From Paramyrothecium sp. XJ0827 (Eukaryota; Ascomycota; Sordariomycetes; Hypocreales; Stachybotryaceae): 64,000 nt of DNA. Each line of letters opens with the position of its first letter. Positions within the stretch are counted from its first letter, which is position 1. The translations under genes and the position numbers were made by a program. This document shows, piece after piece, positions 11,109 to 22,108 of the stretch. Location of the stretch: assembly GCA_020881915.1 (NCBI GenBank), contig JAJFPB010000003.1, forward strand, positions 1,798,001 through 1,862,000, written 5' to 3'. The notes under the pieces are model-generated. The model did no database searches, was not told the origin of the DNA, and saw only the letters and a list, made by a program, of their open reading frames with translations.

Positions 11109-11400
11109 TTATATTTAAGGTTCTAGGTATTAAATTCCTTTATTAAATTATTTTTATTATATTTAAATTCTTATTTAAGATTCTTAAATTTAGGTTATTT
11201 TAATAAATTTCCTAGTACTATAAATATCTTTATAACTAACTTTCTTATTACTATATTTAAGGTTCTAAGTATTAGATTTTCTTATTAAACTATTTTCTTA
11301 TTAAATTATTTTCTTATATCTATATTCTTATTTAATATTCCTAAATTTATATTATTATAATATATTTCTTTATATAATATCTTTAATAATAAAATTTTAT
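11109..11400. repeat. Tandem duplication, ~143-bp unit
   Basis: The phrase TATATTTAAGGTTCTAGGTA recurs as TATATTTAAGGTTCTAAGTA about 143 bp later, with the following 100 bp broadly parallel (TTCTTATTTAA, ATTCTTAAATTTA and so on). It lies in the distal part of host repeat H copy 2. Copy 1 has one related unit near 9.2 kb. Confidence 0.5.
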
Positions 11401-11690
11401 TTCTTTTATTAATTCTCTTAGTATTTTAATTATAAGAAAATTACCTTATAAAGTAAATTTACTAATAGTAACTTTAATAAATCTTTTTTTAAAAAAGAAT
11501 ATCTTTAAAAAAGGTAGATATTATAAGTAGAAATTAAGCTTATAATCTTTTTATAGCTTAGGCCTAAAGGTCTATATATTTAAAGGGTACTAATATAGTA
11601 ACTACACTACATGGCCTCTTTAAAAGTATATATATATATATAAGGATTTATCTTAGGACACTGGCAACGGCCTATTTAGCTATATCTATA

Positions 11691-12067
11691 AAGCTCTAGA
11701 TATAATCTAGGACCACCTTCTCCGTCGTGGGGTGTGAGATATTATTAGAGCAGTCGATGGGCAAAGCGCGGCTGGGCCTGTCATTTAAACCCGTTAACAG
11801 CGATTAACCCCCGGTGTGATGCCTGGCCCTTGCTTAGTGCGATGCCAACCCCGAAAGCGGTGCACTTTTCGCCTTCGTCTTCTGACTTGTTTGTAGTCCT
11901 TTGTCCCACTGGCCATGAAGAATGCCGTCTTTGGTTTGAATGTTTGCATGATGAGCACATAACTCGGGAGGTGGATATGCAATGAGCAGTGCCATTATCT
12001 TGTGGAGGCTAAGGACCAGTCAAGTGCTATGGCTCATATTCAATATTATCTCACGGCAGAGTAACCG
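11691..12067. other. Heterochromatin-like block / gene-space transition
   Basis: Composition switches within about 50 bp near 11.69 kb from more than 75 percent AT to mixed sequence. No gene is seen before the tRNA at 12,068. Confidence 0.6.
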
Positions 12068-12215
12068 GGCAGCGTGGCCGAGTGGTTATGGCGGAAGGTT
12101 CAAGCCGAGTGTAACCCTGGTGTTCGACACCAGTTGGTAACGCAACTCTTTTCTGCTTAAAGCAGGGTCTATTCTTCTGGAGCAATCCGCGCGTGTTCGA
12201 ATCACGCCGCTGTCA
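12068..12215 (+). tRNA. tRNA-Leu(CAA), intron-containing
   Basis: The acceptor strands GGCAGCG (12068-12074) and CGCTGTC (12208-12214) pair with one G-U, and the discriminator base is A, as in leucine tRNAs. The D arm is GCC..GGC. The anticodon stem GAAGG pairs with TCTTC, and the loop TT-CAA-G gives anticodon CAA at 12101-12103. A 67-nt intron (about 12105-12171) follows base 37, the canonical site. A long class II variable arm (GGA..TCC) and the T arm GCGTG-TTCGAAT-CACGC complete the gene. It is the first gene beyond the AT-rich block. Confidence 0.9.
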
Positions 12216-14749
12216 TTCCTTTTTTTCTTTTTTCTTTTTGCCTTACCCCCATCCTTCTTATCCTTCCTCGTTCTTTGTTGGCTCTCAAATCTCCCCATAC
12301 TGCAAGAGATGTAAAAAGGTCGTTGAAGGTGGCAAGTCAAGTGCTTCCTTGCTTTTTGTCGCGTGCGGACTTGAGCGGAAATATCATACATAACATAATC
12401 TATTTTTGACTGGTAGCCCCCAGTCTGAGCCGTTAACCCTCCATGACCATCAGTGATTAATAACTTTCTTGCAAACCCACAGCAGAGCTACTACGCTTGC
12501 AAATATGGCTTGCAGCTCGACTCGGCTTATCGCTCTGCATAGTTACGGCCTCAGCAGCAGCATCAATCAGCCATCACTGCCCTGCAGTTCTATGGATAAC
12601 GAATCCCTCGCAACCGCGAACCTGTCACTACGACTCCAGTGGTGGCTTCTGTTGAACCAGCGGCGCTCGGCATAGTGGGAATGCAGGCTACCTAGAGGCG
12701 GCTGAAACAGCTAGAACGGGCGTCGTTCGTTCTGGACAAATGCAATTCACGTTTCTCCACTATACATTATCAACTAGCAGACGTGCTTGATTGAGAACGT
12801 CCGTCATTTGCCCGAGACCGTTGAATTGTTATACTCGGCGAATGATCAATTTTGATTCCGAGACCGAGTGCCTAGAAAGGGTCTAGCAACCGTGATTCGT
12901 GGTCGTGTGGGCAAGTCCTCGAAAGTATGGAGCTGCCTGACGCGATCGTTGTTACATGGAGTGCGTAGCTCGGTAACTACTAGGTAGAGGCTTAGATTGG
13001 GGCAAGTCTCAAGGGCAAGAAGGACCTGGAAATGAGACGGCAGCGATTACAATCTTTTCGAAAGAGAGCTTGAAAATGGTTTTATGTAGCTTGCTTGCGC
13101 GTGCATGAACTGGTGAATGCCATGAACCCGTTTCTTCCTCATGAGGGTATGTGTTCCAGAAGAAGTCTCCCTGTACAATGTGGAATACGATTGGCTACCA
13201 GTGTCGAGGGACGAGCTAAACGTGAATTCATGGGATGCGGGTTGGCTTAAAACTCTCACCTAGGTCCGCACAATTAGCGGTGGTTTCCGGAGCGACTCAA
13301 TCTGGACGATTGCTAGAAGGATGAGATGGGGTGGGAAGGGGAATGGGGGGCGGGATTCATTCACCACGGTTCATTTTCCGAGACAAGGCAGGAAATGCAT
13401 TTCTCCAGCGCCTTCCCGGCTCGCCTCGGTCGCACATTCTATCCAACATCGAGCCTTTTGCACTCAGATACATTAAGCTAGCACGTCATGATCAGGCGAC
13501 GGAATACATTTGGACGAAAGAAAAGCCGATGTTTACAATGACCCGACTGATGAAGGTTCAATTCTGCGCCTTCTTCGAAATAGATGATGGTCCGCGCAAA
13601 CACGGCTCCATCTTTAGATGTTGCCAGATGCGGGCTGTAAATGGGGTTAGCTTCGGTCTAGACACGAGTCGCGGCGTCATACTGGGACAGGAATACGAGA
13701 TGCAACCCAGTCTGACCAAGTCGCAAGGGGGGGCTATGCCATGCCTTGATACAAAAGCGGGATACTTGATTAGGCTCCGCCGATCCGTTCCTGTGGTAGC
13801 GCAAAAAAAGCCGCTGGTATCGATACATGCGAAGACTGTATTATATACTACTTGATCCAGGTGACCGGTACCTGTTTTCTCCTCAAACAAGCATTTGGAT
13901 ATCTGCTCCTGCATTGCGCATGCATACCCACCAGGTACCGGACTGGCAGTGCACTTATCGGCTCGCACTTCCCCTTGATCATGTAGCACCCCATGCTATC
14001 GGTACGCCAAAACAGACCAGATGGCCGGGGTTGTTCCAAGTCCCGAACCCAACCACTGGTACCTCATCCACTTGTATCCCTAGGCGACCCGCTTGTTGCT
14101 CTCACAAATTACGGCGCAACTTGACTAACTGGGATCTCATCAGCCACTTTCACTCTTTTCACTCCGAAACAATCCATCGCATCCCCCCTCATCGTCGTTC
14201 GCATGCCAGCAATACGATCAGCTCCCCGCCCTTGTGTTTCTTGGGCGTCCTGATTTTGTGCCATTTTATGCGCATCGTGGCCTGGTTTCTCACTTGCAAC
14301 CAAGCTTTTCCGCCGCCGCCGGAGCCTGGAGGAAACTAGGTACACGCTGCTGGCTTGTACTGTGATTAACTTCATCATCTTGCCTGCGTGTTATTCGATC
14401 ACATCGTCCTTTGGAGATTAGTCAATTTCTTTTCCCTCCGCCAAACGTCTTTTTGGGTTTCCACATTTGCGCAAAGCGAAGCAAAGCGAATCGTTCTGTC
14501 GCTTGAAGTGTGCCACAGGATTCACAGCGTCTGGATTCTCCGTGCTCGGTACTTGAAGCTCACAACGTTCTACGTACGACTCGCCCCAGGAACGTTGTGA
14601 GTGTCTGGAGGAACGATACAAGAATAGACGACGAATTGCCCAGCATCAGTTATACGTTTTCACGGCGGTCTTTCTTTTAGGTGCCACAACGACATCAGCT
14701 ATCAGCTAAACTATACAGCCTACTCAATCTCTGGTGGTGTTGTGACAAC
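12216..14749. other. Intergenic region upstream of GH17 gene
   Basis: I see no supportable protein gene here. Overlapping ORFs on both strands at 13.3-14.0 kb are compositionally unlike the real genes nearby. The last kilobase is pyrimidine-rich and is probably the promoter and leader of the GH17 gene. A possible 5'UTR intron runs from GTGAGT at about 14,597 to TTCTTTTAG at 14,680. Confidence 0.5.
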
Positions 14750-16982
14750 ATGCAGAACTACTCCCGTGCCGACCCTTACGAGAGGGAACCCCTCGACTCA
14801 TCCCAGAATCTTTACAGCTCTCCCTCGCGTGGCTCGCCACCTCATCGTCGAAATGTCGAGTATGACGAGCCTGAACCTCCATACTACGATTCATCTCCAT
14901 CCAACTACCCCAACCAATCTTACTCGCGAGAACAAGACCATCACTATGCTGGGCCTGAGGTGCCATACGCCAATCAGTCGCGTGGTTATGGCGATCATCA
15001 TACCGTTTTCGATGGCTCTGTGCCGCCTCACTTTGATGGTACACATAGTCACGGGTCCCTAGGAAGGGGTGAGATGGCTACAGCAGCAGGTGATCATGAG
15101 ATGGGGTATGTACACCGGTCTCAGCCGAGCACCATCACTCCAGGTGCTGACAACTTCAGTAACACTGCGGGCGGTGGCATGGCTGGCATTGCATACAATG
15201 TCGCAGATCACAATGCCAGAGAAAGCGGCCTGCACGCTTTGCATAGCACTGGCCAAGTACCACCACCTCCGTCTCGTGCTCAACCAAATCACACAGCCCG
15301 GCAACCCTACCCTTCGCAAGTAGTAGGTGGCTATGGCTACGATTATGGGTACGACTCAAACCCCAGCCTTGCAGCGCCAGGTCCAGCTGCGACCCGAGGC
15401 AGCTCCCGGTCACCTTCAAGAAGTCCCCACAGCTATGCCAGCGGAGATCCATATGTCGATGATCCTTATCAAGGCCTGTCAAGTACCACTCGAGGCGGTA
15501 ACCCTAACCTAGGCGTTGTCAACCCGCTTGAAATCGAGGATGATGGTGATGACGGCCTGCACTATTCAAAGCAAAGCCAACGGAATTCCATGCTCAGTGC
15601 ATCGAACTCCGATCGGGGATCTCGTCCTGGCCAGGGTGCTACAGCTGCCGTTGGAGGCGCAATGGGTGGAGCTTTAGGTAAAAGCGGTAAGAGGATTTGA
15701 ATGCCTAATTTTGACCGTAACGAGGCTTATTTATGAGTTTTTAGGACTTCGTCATGGAGGCGGTTATTACGATCCTCCGGCCGGTCCGGAGAAGACGTCT
15801 GCGTGGTCAACGACGCGCAGGGCCGAGGAGAAGACAAAGAGCAAGAAGAAGAAATGGGCCATAATCATCCTCGTCTTCCTCGTCGTAGCTGGAGCTATCA
15901 TTGGTGGTGTCGTTGGCAGCTTCGTTGCCGGCAACAAGGCTGGAGGCAAGCAAGGAGGCTCCGGTCAGGGCCAGTCGGCAAAGGACGATCATGACCAGAA
16001 CGGTGATTTGGACAATGCGAGTGACGACATCAAAGCCTTGATGAATAACCCCGACTTGCACAAAGTGTTCCCTGGGATGGACTACACCCCCATCAACACG
16101 CAGTATCCCTACTGCATGCACGACCCTCCGTCGCAGAACAATGTGACCCGCGACGTGGCAGTCCTTAGTCAACTTACCAACAAGATTCGTCTTTACGGTA
16201 CCGACTGCAATCAGACACAAATGGTGATCCATGCCGTCAACCAACTCGAATTGTCGGACACGGTTAAGATCTGGATGGGTGTTTGGCAAGACAAGAACAC
16301 AACCACCAACGAAAGGCAACTGCAACAAATGTGGGATATCTTGGATGAATATGGATCCAAGCCCTTTGAAGGCATTATCGTTGCCAACGAAATCCTTTTC
16401 CGTGAGGAAATGACGCTGAGCACGCTGGGGCAATTGCTCGACGATGTTCGTGCCAACCTGAGCAGCAAGAATATTGACCTACCCGTTGCCACCTCGGACC
16501 TCGGTGACGATTGGTCGCCGGGCCTTGCCAACAGCAGTGATTACATCATGGCCAATATTCATCCATTTTTCTCGGGACAGGAGGCAGACGTCGCCGCATC
16601 GTGGACTTACGGGTTCTGGGAAACCGAGAACGGGGACATGTGGAAGTCAGACAAGTCTAAGAATATCATATCAGAAACAGGTTGGCCATCAGCGGGCGGT
16701 AGGAGCTGCGGATCCGCCCAAACCTGCTCTGTTGGCTCAGTCGCCGGCATTGATCAGATGAACCAATTCATGAACGACTGGGTATGCCAAGCTCTCCGGA
16801 ATGGTACAGAATACTTTTGGTTTGAGGCATTTGACGAACCTTGGAAAATCCGATTCAACGAGAAGGGCAAGGAATGGGAAGACAAATGGGGCCTCATGGA
16901 CGTCAACAGACAACTGAAGAAGGGCGTGAAGATCCCCGACTGTGGAGGCATGACAATCGACAATGCTCAATCATCTCGCTGA
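14750..16982 (+). CDS. btgC: GH17 glucan endo-1,3-beta-glucosidase, membrane-bound (BtgC type)
   Basis: Two exons, 14750-15686 and 15745-16982, joined in phase 1 (donor GTAAGA, acceptor TTTTTAG), encode 724 aa. Residues 1-345 are a Pro/Ser/Tyr-rich cytoplasmic tail with a closing Lys-rich stretch (KSKKKK). A transmembrane helix follows at about 350-372 (WAIIILVFLVVAGAI), then an extracellular GH17 domain at about 430-715. The acid/base is in VANEILF (Glu528) and the nucleophile in SETGWPSAGG (Glu623). The order tail-TM-catalytic domain is that of fungal BtgC, a type II membrane protein that remodels cell-wall beta-1,3-glucan; GPI-anchored EglC is arranged differently. The ATG at 14750 was chosen because upstream sequence in frame has no ATG and follows an acceptor-like site. 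An alternative donor eight bases earlier keeps the frame. Confidence 0.92.
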
Positions 16983-17825
16983 TAGGTTTGAGTTACTCAA
17001 CTTAGAGGGCCACAGCGCCTTGATTGTCGACGGTCGATTTTATTCGAACCCGTGCATTTCAGGTTTCTAGGCGTCACTTTGATCCGCTGGGCCGATCAAA
17101 CTGAATGTCCTCGAATCCACTCGGATCGGAGTCTACACAGTTTTGGGCCATTTTTATATGATGTTGATGGCATGGGATTAGGAACGGGTGGTTCAGCAAC
17201 ATGTGAAGGGTGATGACGTTTACCGAATACGTGCTGATGTATGTTGATTGCTTTTCACTTCAGCATCCTTTCCAATTCATGTGCTTGGAGTTGGTGGCGC
17301 GAAGGGCTCACACGATAGAGGATAGCCCTGTTGTATATGATTTTTTTATTTTATATTTATTTCTTGTTTACGTAGGAGATGATTGCGCTCAGATAGAAAC
17401 CAATTATATTACGGCTTCACAGAAGGCGAGAAGTCCATGCCTATACCTTGCAACTTTGGCACAGCAATCTGGTTATGGGAAAGCATACCGCCAGAGGAGA
17501 CGTGTACACTGTCAAGCATAGAAATTGTCCTAGTACACCAGTAGGATTTGTAGCCTCAAGGTGGGTGCTCAGAACAAGTAATTGGCTCTGCTGGTGGTTG
17601 GCGCACTGCTACAGAGTCGTCCTTACACGCAGTCTCATTTGGCGAGAGCCGCCAGTATATTGAGGTATTGGAAAAAGTATTACCCCAGTCCTGTGTAGGG
17701 AAAGGCGCCTCAGAAAGGCTGTTGTGCATCTCCATGAGCCTATGAAGATCAGCAACGTGCGCGCTGGGCTGCCTGCATGCCTGTTAGAGCGAGAAGTCCG
17801 CAGTGATGGATTGGACGGGCTCGAC
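16983..17825. other. Convergent intergenic region
   Basis: Lies between the 3' ends of the GH17 gene and the SRR1-like gene; holds both 3'UTRs. Small ORFs here have no recognisable content. Confidence 0.5.
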
Positions 17826-18694
17826 CTACTCGTCCCAAGTGCTCCACCCGGTGCCGACGTAAATGGCAGGCAGGGCAATTTCAAGAGATTTGGCATAAAT
17901 TGACCGGTAGAGGTGAATCCCGAAGAAGAGGGTTTTGGGCCCGACCATGCTGAAGCTTAGGGGGGACTCTATCACGGCATGACCAATCTTCTGGATGAAC
18001 TTCTTGTCGGATTCAGTGAACAGTGGTTCCTGAAAGAAGCATGGTATTGATGTTGCGGTGCGCTTTTCTACGAAAGCGTCATGGTCAGCAGTGCCGCGAC
18101 GTTTACCTGGGTGAGGGCTATGACAAGGAGACGGGAGTCTGGTAAGCTACGCAACGCACCGAGTTCAACAACCATGGTCTTAAAGGCAAGGAGCTGAATG
18201 AAGGCTTTCTGTTTGACTTCCCATGCGCCGTCGGAGGGGTCGAAGGAGCCTATGCCCAGGCAGACGGCCAGGTCGATTTCGGTGGTGGAGGAGGCAATGT
18301 TCTTCATGATTTGGCAAAGGCTAGTATAGGCCTTGGACTCATACCATTGGGCGGTGAATTTGTGGTAGTCGTCCTCTATCTCGGCAACGGACCGCAAAGA
18401 CGCAGCCTGGGCCTTGGGAGGTTCGTACGTGTGCACTTGATGCTGTCTACGTTGACGCTTGCCACCGCGTCGTTTCGACTCGACGCGGGTCCATTCCGGT
18501 TCTTTCGCAGACGAAGAGGGAGTCTTGTGGCCAGGGCCGCGAGAACTTCCGGAGTCGGAGTTATCCGCCATCACGAGCACAGAATGCTGCTTTTCAGAAA
18601 TGGGTTTGGAACCATGGAAAAGTTGTGAAGCACCTTGAATCATTGCTGCTAGTACCGTTTCGTCCCACTGTGGTTTTTCCCTCTTACCCTCCAA
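17826..18694 (-). CDS. SRR1-like domain protein
   Basis: Two exons (18694-18107 and 18029-17826; intron 18106-18030 with donor GTAAAC and acceptor TTTCAG, phase 0) give up to 263 aa. A basic stretch with EWTRVESKRRGGKRQRR is followed by the SRR1 core: LAVCLGIGSFDPSDGAWEV, then QLLAF. The second exon reads EPLFTESDKKFI, GHAVIESP, TLFFGIHLYRSIY and LPAIYVGTGWSTWDE before the stop. SRR1 family proteins are linked to circadian and transcriptional regulation in plants and yeast; the biochemical role is unclear. Met42 (18571) may be the true start, since the next residues lead directly into the conserved EWTRV block. Confidence 0.85.
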
Positions 18695-20499
18695 AAGCCT
18701 ACCTCCGCTCTGATTTTAATGGAACACCATGTCCCCAGTCAATACTTTATTAGAGCAGCTTTTCAACTACAATGCTCTCGCTACAGCAAACTAACGGCGG
18801 CACCATACATCAATCGGAGGTCTTGGTTACCAGCAAGAGCTCGCTGTTTTTCCTGGCATGTGAGTAAGATCTCTACCGAATGTGATTGGTGGCTCGTGAA
18901 GGGACCAGGGACCACAGTACAATGTGCCAGCCATTTCCTCCCCCGTGCACCTTGAAAAACCACCCCGCTCTCGTTCCTGGCCGTGGCGGGTGGGAGCCAG
19001 GTTGCCCGGACATGTCTTACAACGATACGACAGAGTCTGGTTCAGACTACTCCCAGCAAGTGTGTGGCAAGGTGAGTGAGAGATCGACTTTGTGGCACTC
19101 TTGGTTCTTGGCCAATGCCGAAGTCATCTCTGATCCTCTCTGATCCTCTCTGTGTTAAGACCATTCCTACTGTACGGATACCGGCCGTCGCAACGTCCTG
19201 GCTCAAGGCAAAGCAATCGCTGCCTCCGCCAAAGTTAAGGAAGCTATGCTCGAGGGAGGAAAGATGGAACGTGAGCACCTGAAGGCGACGTTGTGCTGCG
19301 TGCGTCCTCTTGTGTCCTTCCCATCGTGCAGGCAGGCAGGCGGGACGGTGTGTCTTTACTGATGGCCAATATTGGCTGATGTGATCTGCTAGGCATGGCT
19401 TGTTTCTATTTTATCCCTCTGCCCACCACCACCACCACCCACCACCGCGAGTTTGATGCGACTGTGCCTTGAGCATGCTCTGCTGCACAAGGCCAGGGCT
19501 GTGGTTCGAGTAGCTGGCGCCGACCTTCGCCCCCCCCCATCTCTTCGAGTGGGCTGTAGCTTCAAGGCAGAAGCCATCACCATGCCGTATGTTGCCTTTG
19601 GTCCTTCTTCCCGTATCCCCGAACATGCTGCCACCCCCCCAAGGTACCGGCATGGCTCACTATTGAATGCCGACGACTGCCATACCGGGCTTTGCAGGAG
19701 TGCCAGGAGCCAAGCGGCCCCCAAACGCCCGCACCGACTCATCACCAACGCTAGGTGGTATCGCCATCCGCTTCCGTCTCACCCCTGCTCTGGGCTGAGC
19801 TCGTCTTATTGGCCCACCACCCCGGCATCACCAGGGCGCTTAAAACGACGCACCTTTGGCCCAACCACCACTCAGAGCCACCGGCAGCCACTTCTGGCCA
19901 CTGTGATCACGGTGGGTCGCTTTGATCCCCGGCGAGCCGCTCAGCTCTCGACTCTCTCATTGGCTGTCTCCAGCAGGCTCTTTCTCTGTTCATGCACCTC
20001 TTCAGCATCTCAGTGGATGGTTCCGCGCCTCCTCCCTACCAAATCACACAGATGAGGGTCCAGAAAGTTGGTGCGCATGTTCCCGGAGCTGGGGGCTGCA
20101 TATGCACCTCTCGTGGGCGGTTGTCCTGATGGGCCGCCTGCTTTCATAAGATGTGGCCGGCCAGCCGGCTTACTTACATAGGTTCGCCTGGTCTCTCAAC
20201 CCCCAAAGCTTCACCTGCTTCTGCTCTGCTTCCCTACTCCTCACGTAACCCGGCGGTCCGTATCAACGAGTACCAACAGCGCGACGTTGTCCCTGCGCCC
20301 TGGCATATGCTGTGCCTCGCTTCGCTTCGCGCAACAACCGAGAGAACTACCGGCCTTCCGTTCTCTACCTACTTCGAGCTGGACCATTGCCTACTGTCCA
20401 AGCAAAAAGACTGACTCCTTGAATGAACGTCGGTCCAGCCATTCGCCGCACTCATCTTGACAAGCACCGCTCTTTGTTCGACTCAGCGCTCGAGACATC
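18695..20499. other. Divergent intergenic region with possible small exon fragments
   Basis: Separates the SRR1-like gene from the BIM1-like gene. Short coding-like stretches occur at 18,729 (MSPVNTLLEQLFNYNALA), 19,012 (MSYNDTTESGSDYSQQ) and about 19,190-19,280 (NVLAQGKAIAASAKVKEAML). I could not join them into one gene with good splice sites. The last 900 bp look like a GC-rich promoter and leader. Confidence 0.35.
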
Positions 20500-21371
20500 A
20501 TGCACTCCTCCATGTTCTTCGCTCTGGTCCTGGCTACCGTCGCCTCCGCTCACATTGTCATTTCTTATCCTGGCTGGCGTGGAAACAACCTCATCTCAAA
20601 TGAAACCTTCCCTTACGGCATGCAGTGGATGTTCCCATGTAAGTGGAAACTCGTATTTCCTCCCGCCATTTTGCTGCAACTGCCCGCCGTACAATCGCCG
20701 ATACAATTGCTGACGATACTTTTGAATTGCAGGCGGCGGCTTGAACTATCCAAGAAATCGCACATTCTGGCCAACGTCTAATGGTGCCATCGCCTTCCAG
20801 CCCGGTTGGTTCAAGGGTCACGAAACTGCTTTCATCTATGTCAACATGGGATTTGGTACCGATGGGCCTTACGGCGGCCCTCACAATATGACGCACCCCA
20901 TGGTCAGCCCTTTTCAGATCCTCGGCCCAAGCAACGGCCCCTACCCAGGCACGGTCTGCTTGACCCAAGTGCCTCTGCCTAAGAACGCCAGTGTTCAGCC
21001 TGGCGACAAGGCTACCATCCAAATCGTCGAGCTGGCTATTCACGGCGCGGCGCTGTATTCCGTAAGCTTACCCCTTGACATCGACGCACGCAATACCTTG
21101 TAAGCAATGCTAACCCACGTCGATTTAGTGTGTCGATATTGAATTTACCGAACCTGGCGACCCCAGGGTGGCCGAAGTTAACGGCACAAACTGCTTCAAC
21201 ACGACCGAACTCGGATTCGCCGAGATGTTCACCATCACCACCAAAACCCCTGGAATCAGCCCCGAACGCAATGGCGAGAATGGAGGCTCCGGCGCCAGTA
21301 CTCTGGCCCAATTCAGCGCTTTAGGGTGGCTTCCGTTACTGGTGATGGCCGGCTCCTGGTTGCTATTCTGA
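20500..21371 (+). CDS. BIM1/X325-type copper-binding LPMO-like protein, GPI-anchored
   Basis: Three exons (20500-20638, 20733-21061, 21129-21371) join cleanly to 236 aa. A signal peptide (residues 1-17, ending TVASA) is followed by HIVISYPGWRGN, so cleavage exposes an N-terminal His as in lytic polysaccharide monooxygenases. The first junction restores MFPCGG, typical of the family. Further blocks include KGHETAFIYVNMGFG, GTVCLTQVPLP and CVDIEFTEPGDPRVAEVNGT. The C-terminus has a Gly/Ser-rich linker and a hydrophobic tail (LGWLPLLVMAGSWLLF), a GPI signal. X325/BIM1 proteins bind copper with a histidine brace but do not cleave polysaccharides; Cryptococcus BIM1 helps copper uptake. A role in copper acquisition at the cell surface is inferred. 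Confidence 0.9.
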
Positions 21372-22108
21372 GTAGCTTACAATGGCATGACTTCCGGCAT
21401 CAAGCATGGACATGCAGAGGGGTGTTCAGCCCCCGGAGCCGCGCAGCGGTTCCATGATACCAAAATAACTTTTGTATATTTCAGCATTAATTGGCGTTGG
21501 TCGGCGCAGATGGCTTCCCCCTTCAATATTTCTGTAGGGCGCAGTGCGGTGGGTGGCTTCACGTTAGTACGCCGAAGCTATTGGCGTACACATATATCGC
21601 ATCGTTGATACCTCATTCTTTGATATCCAAATATACTTATCTGATGCAAGACATAAATCCTGCAACTGTTGCTCCGTCTGGGGATGTTTACCCGGCAAGT
21701 TGGTAAATGACTAACGGGATGGCCGGCGGAAACACCACAAAGCCTCGCTTTCCCTAGCTGAAGTCCGAAAAAGCAATGACTACGAGGATTTTCGACTTTG
21801 ATGTGGCCTGGATACTGATATGCGTCACCTTTCATGGATTGTAACATTCCTTACTCTTGATTTGCCGACCTGAACTGCTTTGGTTCTTCCCAAGGGCTTG
21901 TCATTCTCTATTTGTTAAGAAGGCCTTTGTGAACAGCATGTGTTTCTCCGTCTATTCCTATAATTGCCTCTACTGGTTTATTCATAAAAATAATGGAGAG
22001 TGCACGCCAACTCGTAGTAGATACCGCCGAGTCCCGACGGCAACGTCTTCTCATCCAGGTCTTCTCCAATGATCTATGTTCCAACCCCCAGATCATTGCC
22101 AGTGTGAT
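21372..22108. other. Convergent intergenic region
   Basis: Holds the 3'UTRs of the BIM1-like gene and DOA1. I see no gene in it. Confidence 0.5.

Larger units (their letters stand above)
9461..11640 (+). repeat. Host repeat H, direct copy 2, split by MITE
   Basis: Starts with CTCCTAGGTACTAAGAATAA followed by AAGACC, and continues through 9897, then 10,471 to about 11.6 kb. It parallels copy 1 (6061-6793 plus 9023-9460). It keeps more G and C than copy 1, including strings such as CTTCTTAAGAGAGTCAGG near 10,735. It is interrupted by the MITE at 9898-10462 and carries an intact empty site for the element at 6794-9022. Confidence 0.62.
1..11690. repeat. AT-rich, RIP-degraded repeat block
   Basis: The whole stretch is extremely AT-rich, has no open reading frame of note, and is strikingly poor in CpA and TpG while TpA is everywhere. 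The remaining C is mostly followed by C or T (as in GGCC, CCT, GCT). This is the expected footprint of repeat-induced point mutation, which in ascomycetes converts CpA to TpA in duplicated DNA. The middle part (4.2-9.0 kb) has lost nearly all G and C; the outer parts keep more. The block consists of nested transposon remnants listed separately. No telomere repeat is visible at position 1, so the block continues outside the window. It could be subtelomeric, pericentromeric or an internal AT isochore; the sequence does not decide. Confidence 0.93.

Noticed and set aside
13331..13989. Overlapping ORFs on both strands (174 and 143 codons)
   Set aside because: No domain features and mutually overlapping; cannot both be real, and neither has convincing protein character.
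19453..20055. 200-codon ORF upstream of the BIM1-like gene
   Set aside because: Low-complexity Pro/Ser/Arg/His translation of GC-rich promoter-like DNA.
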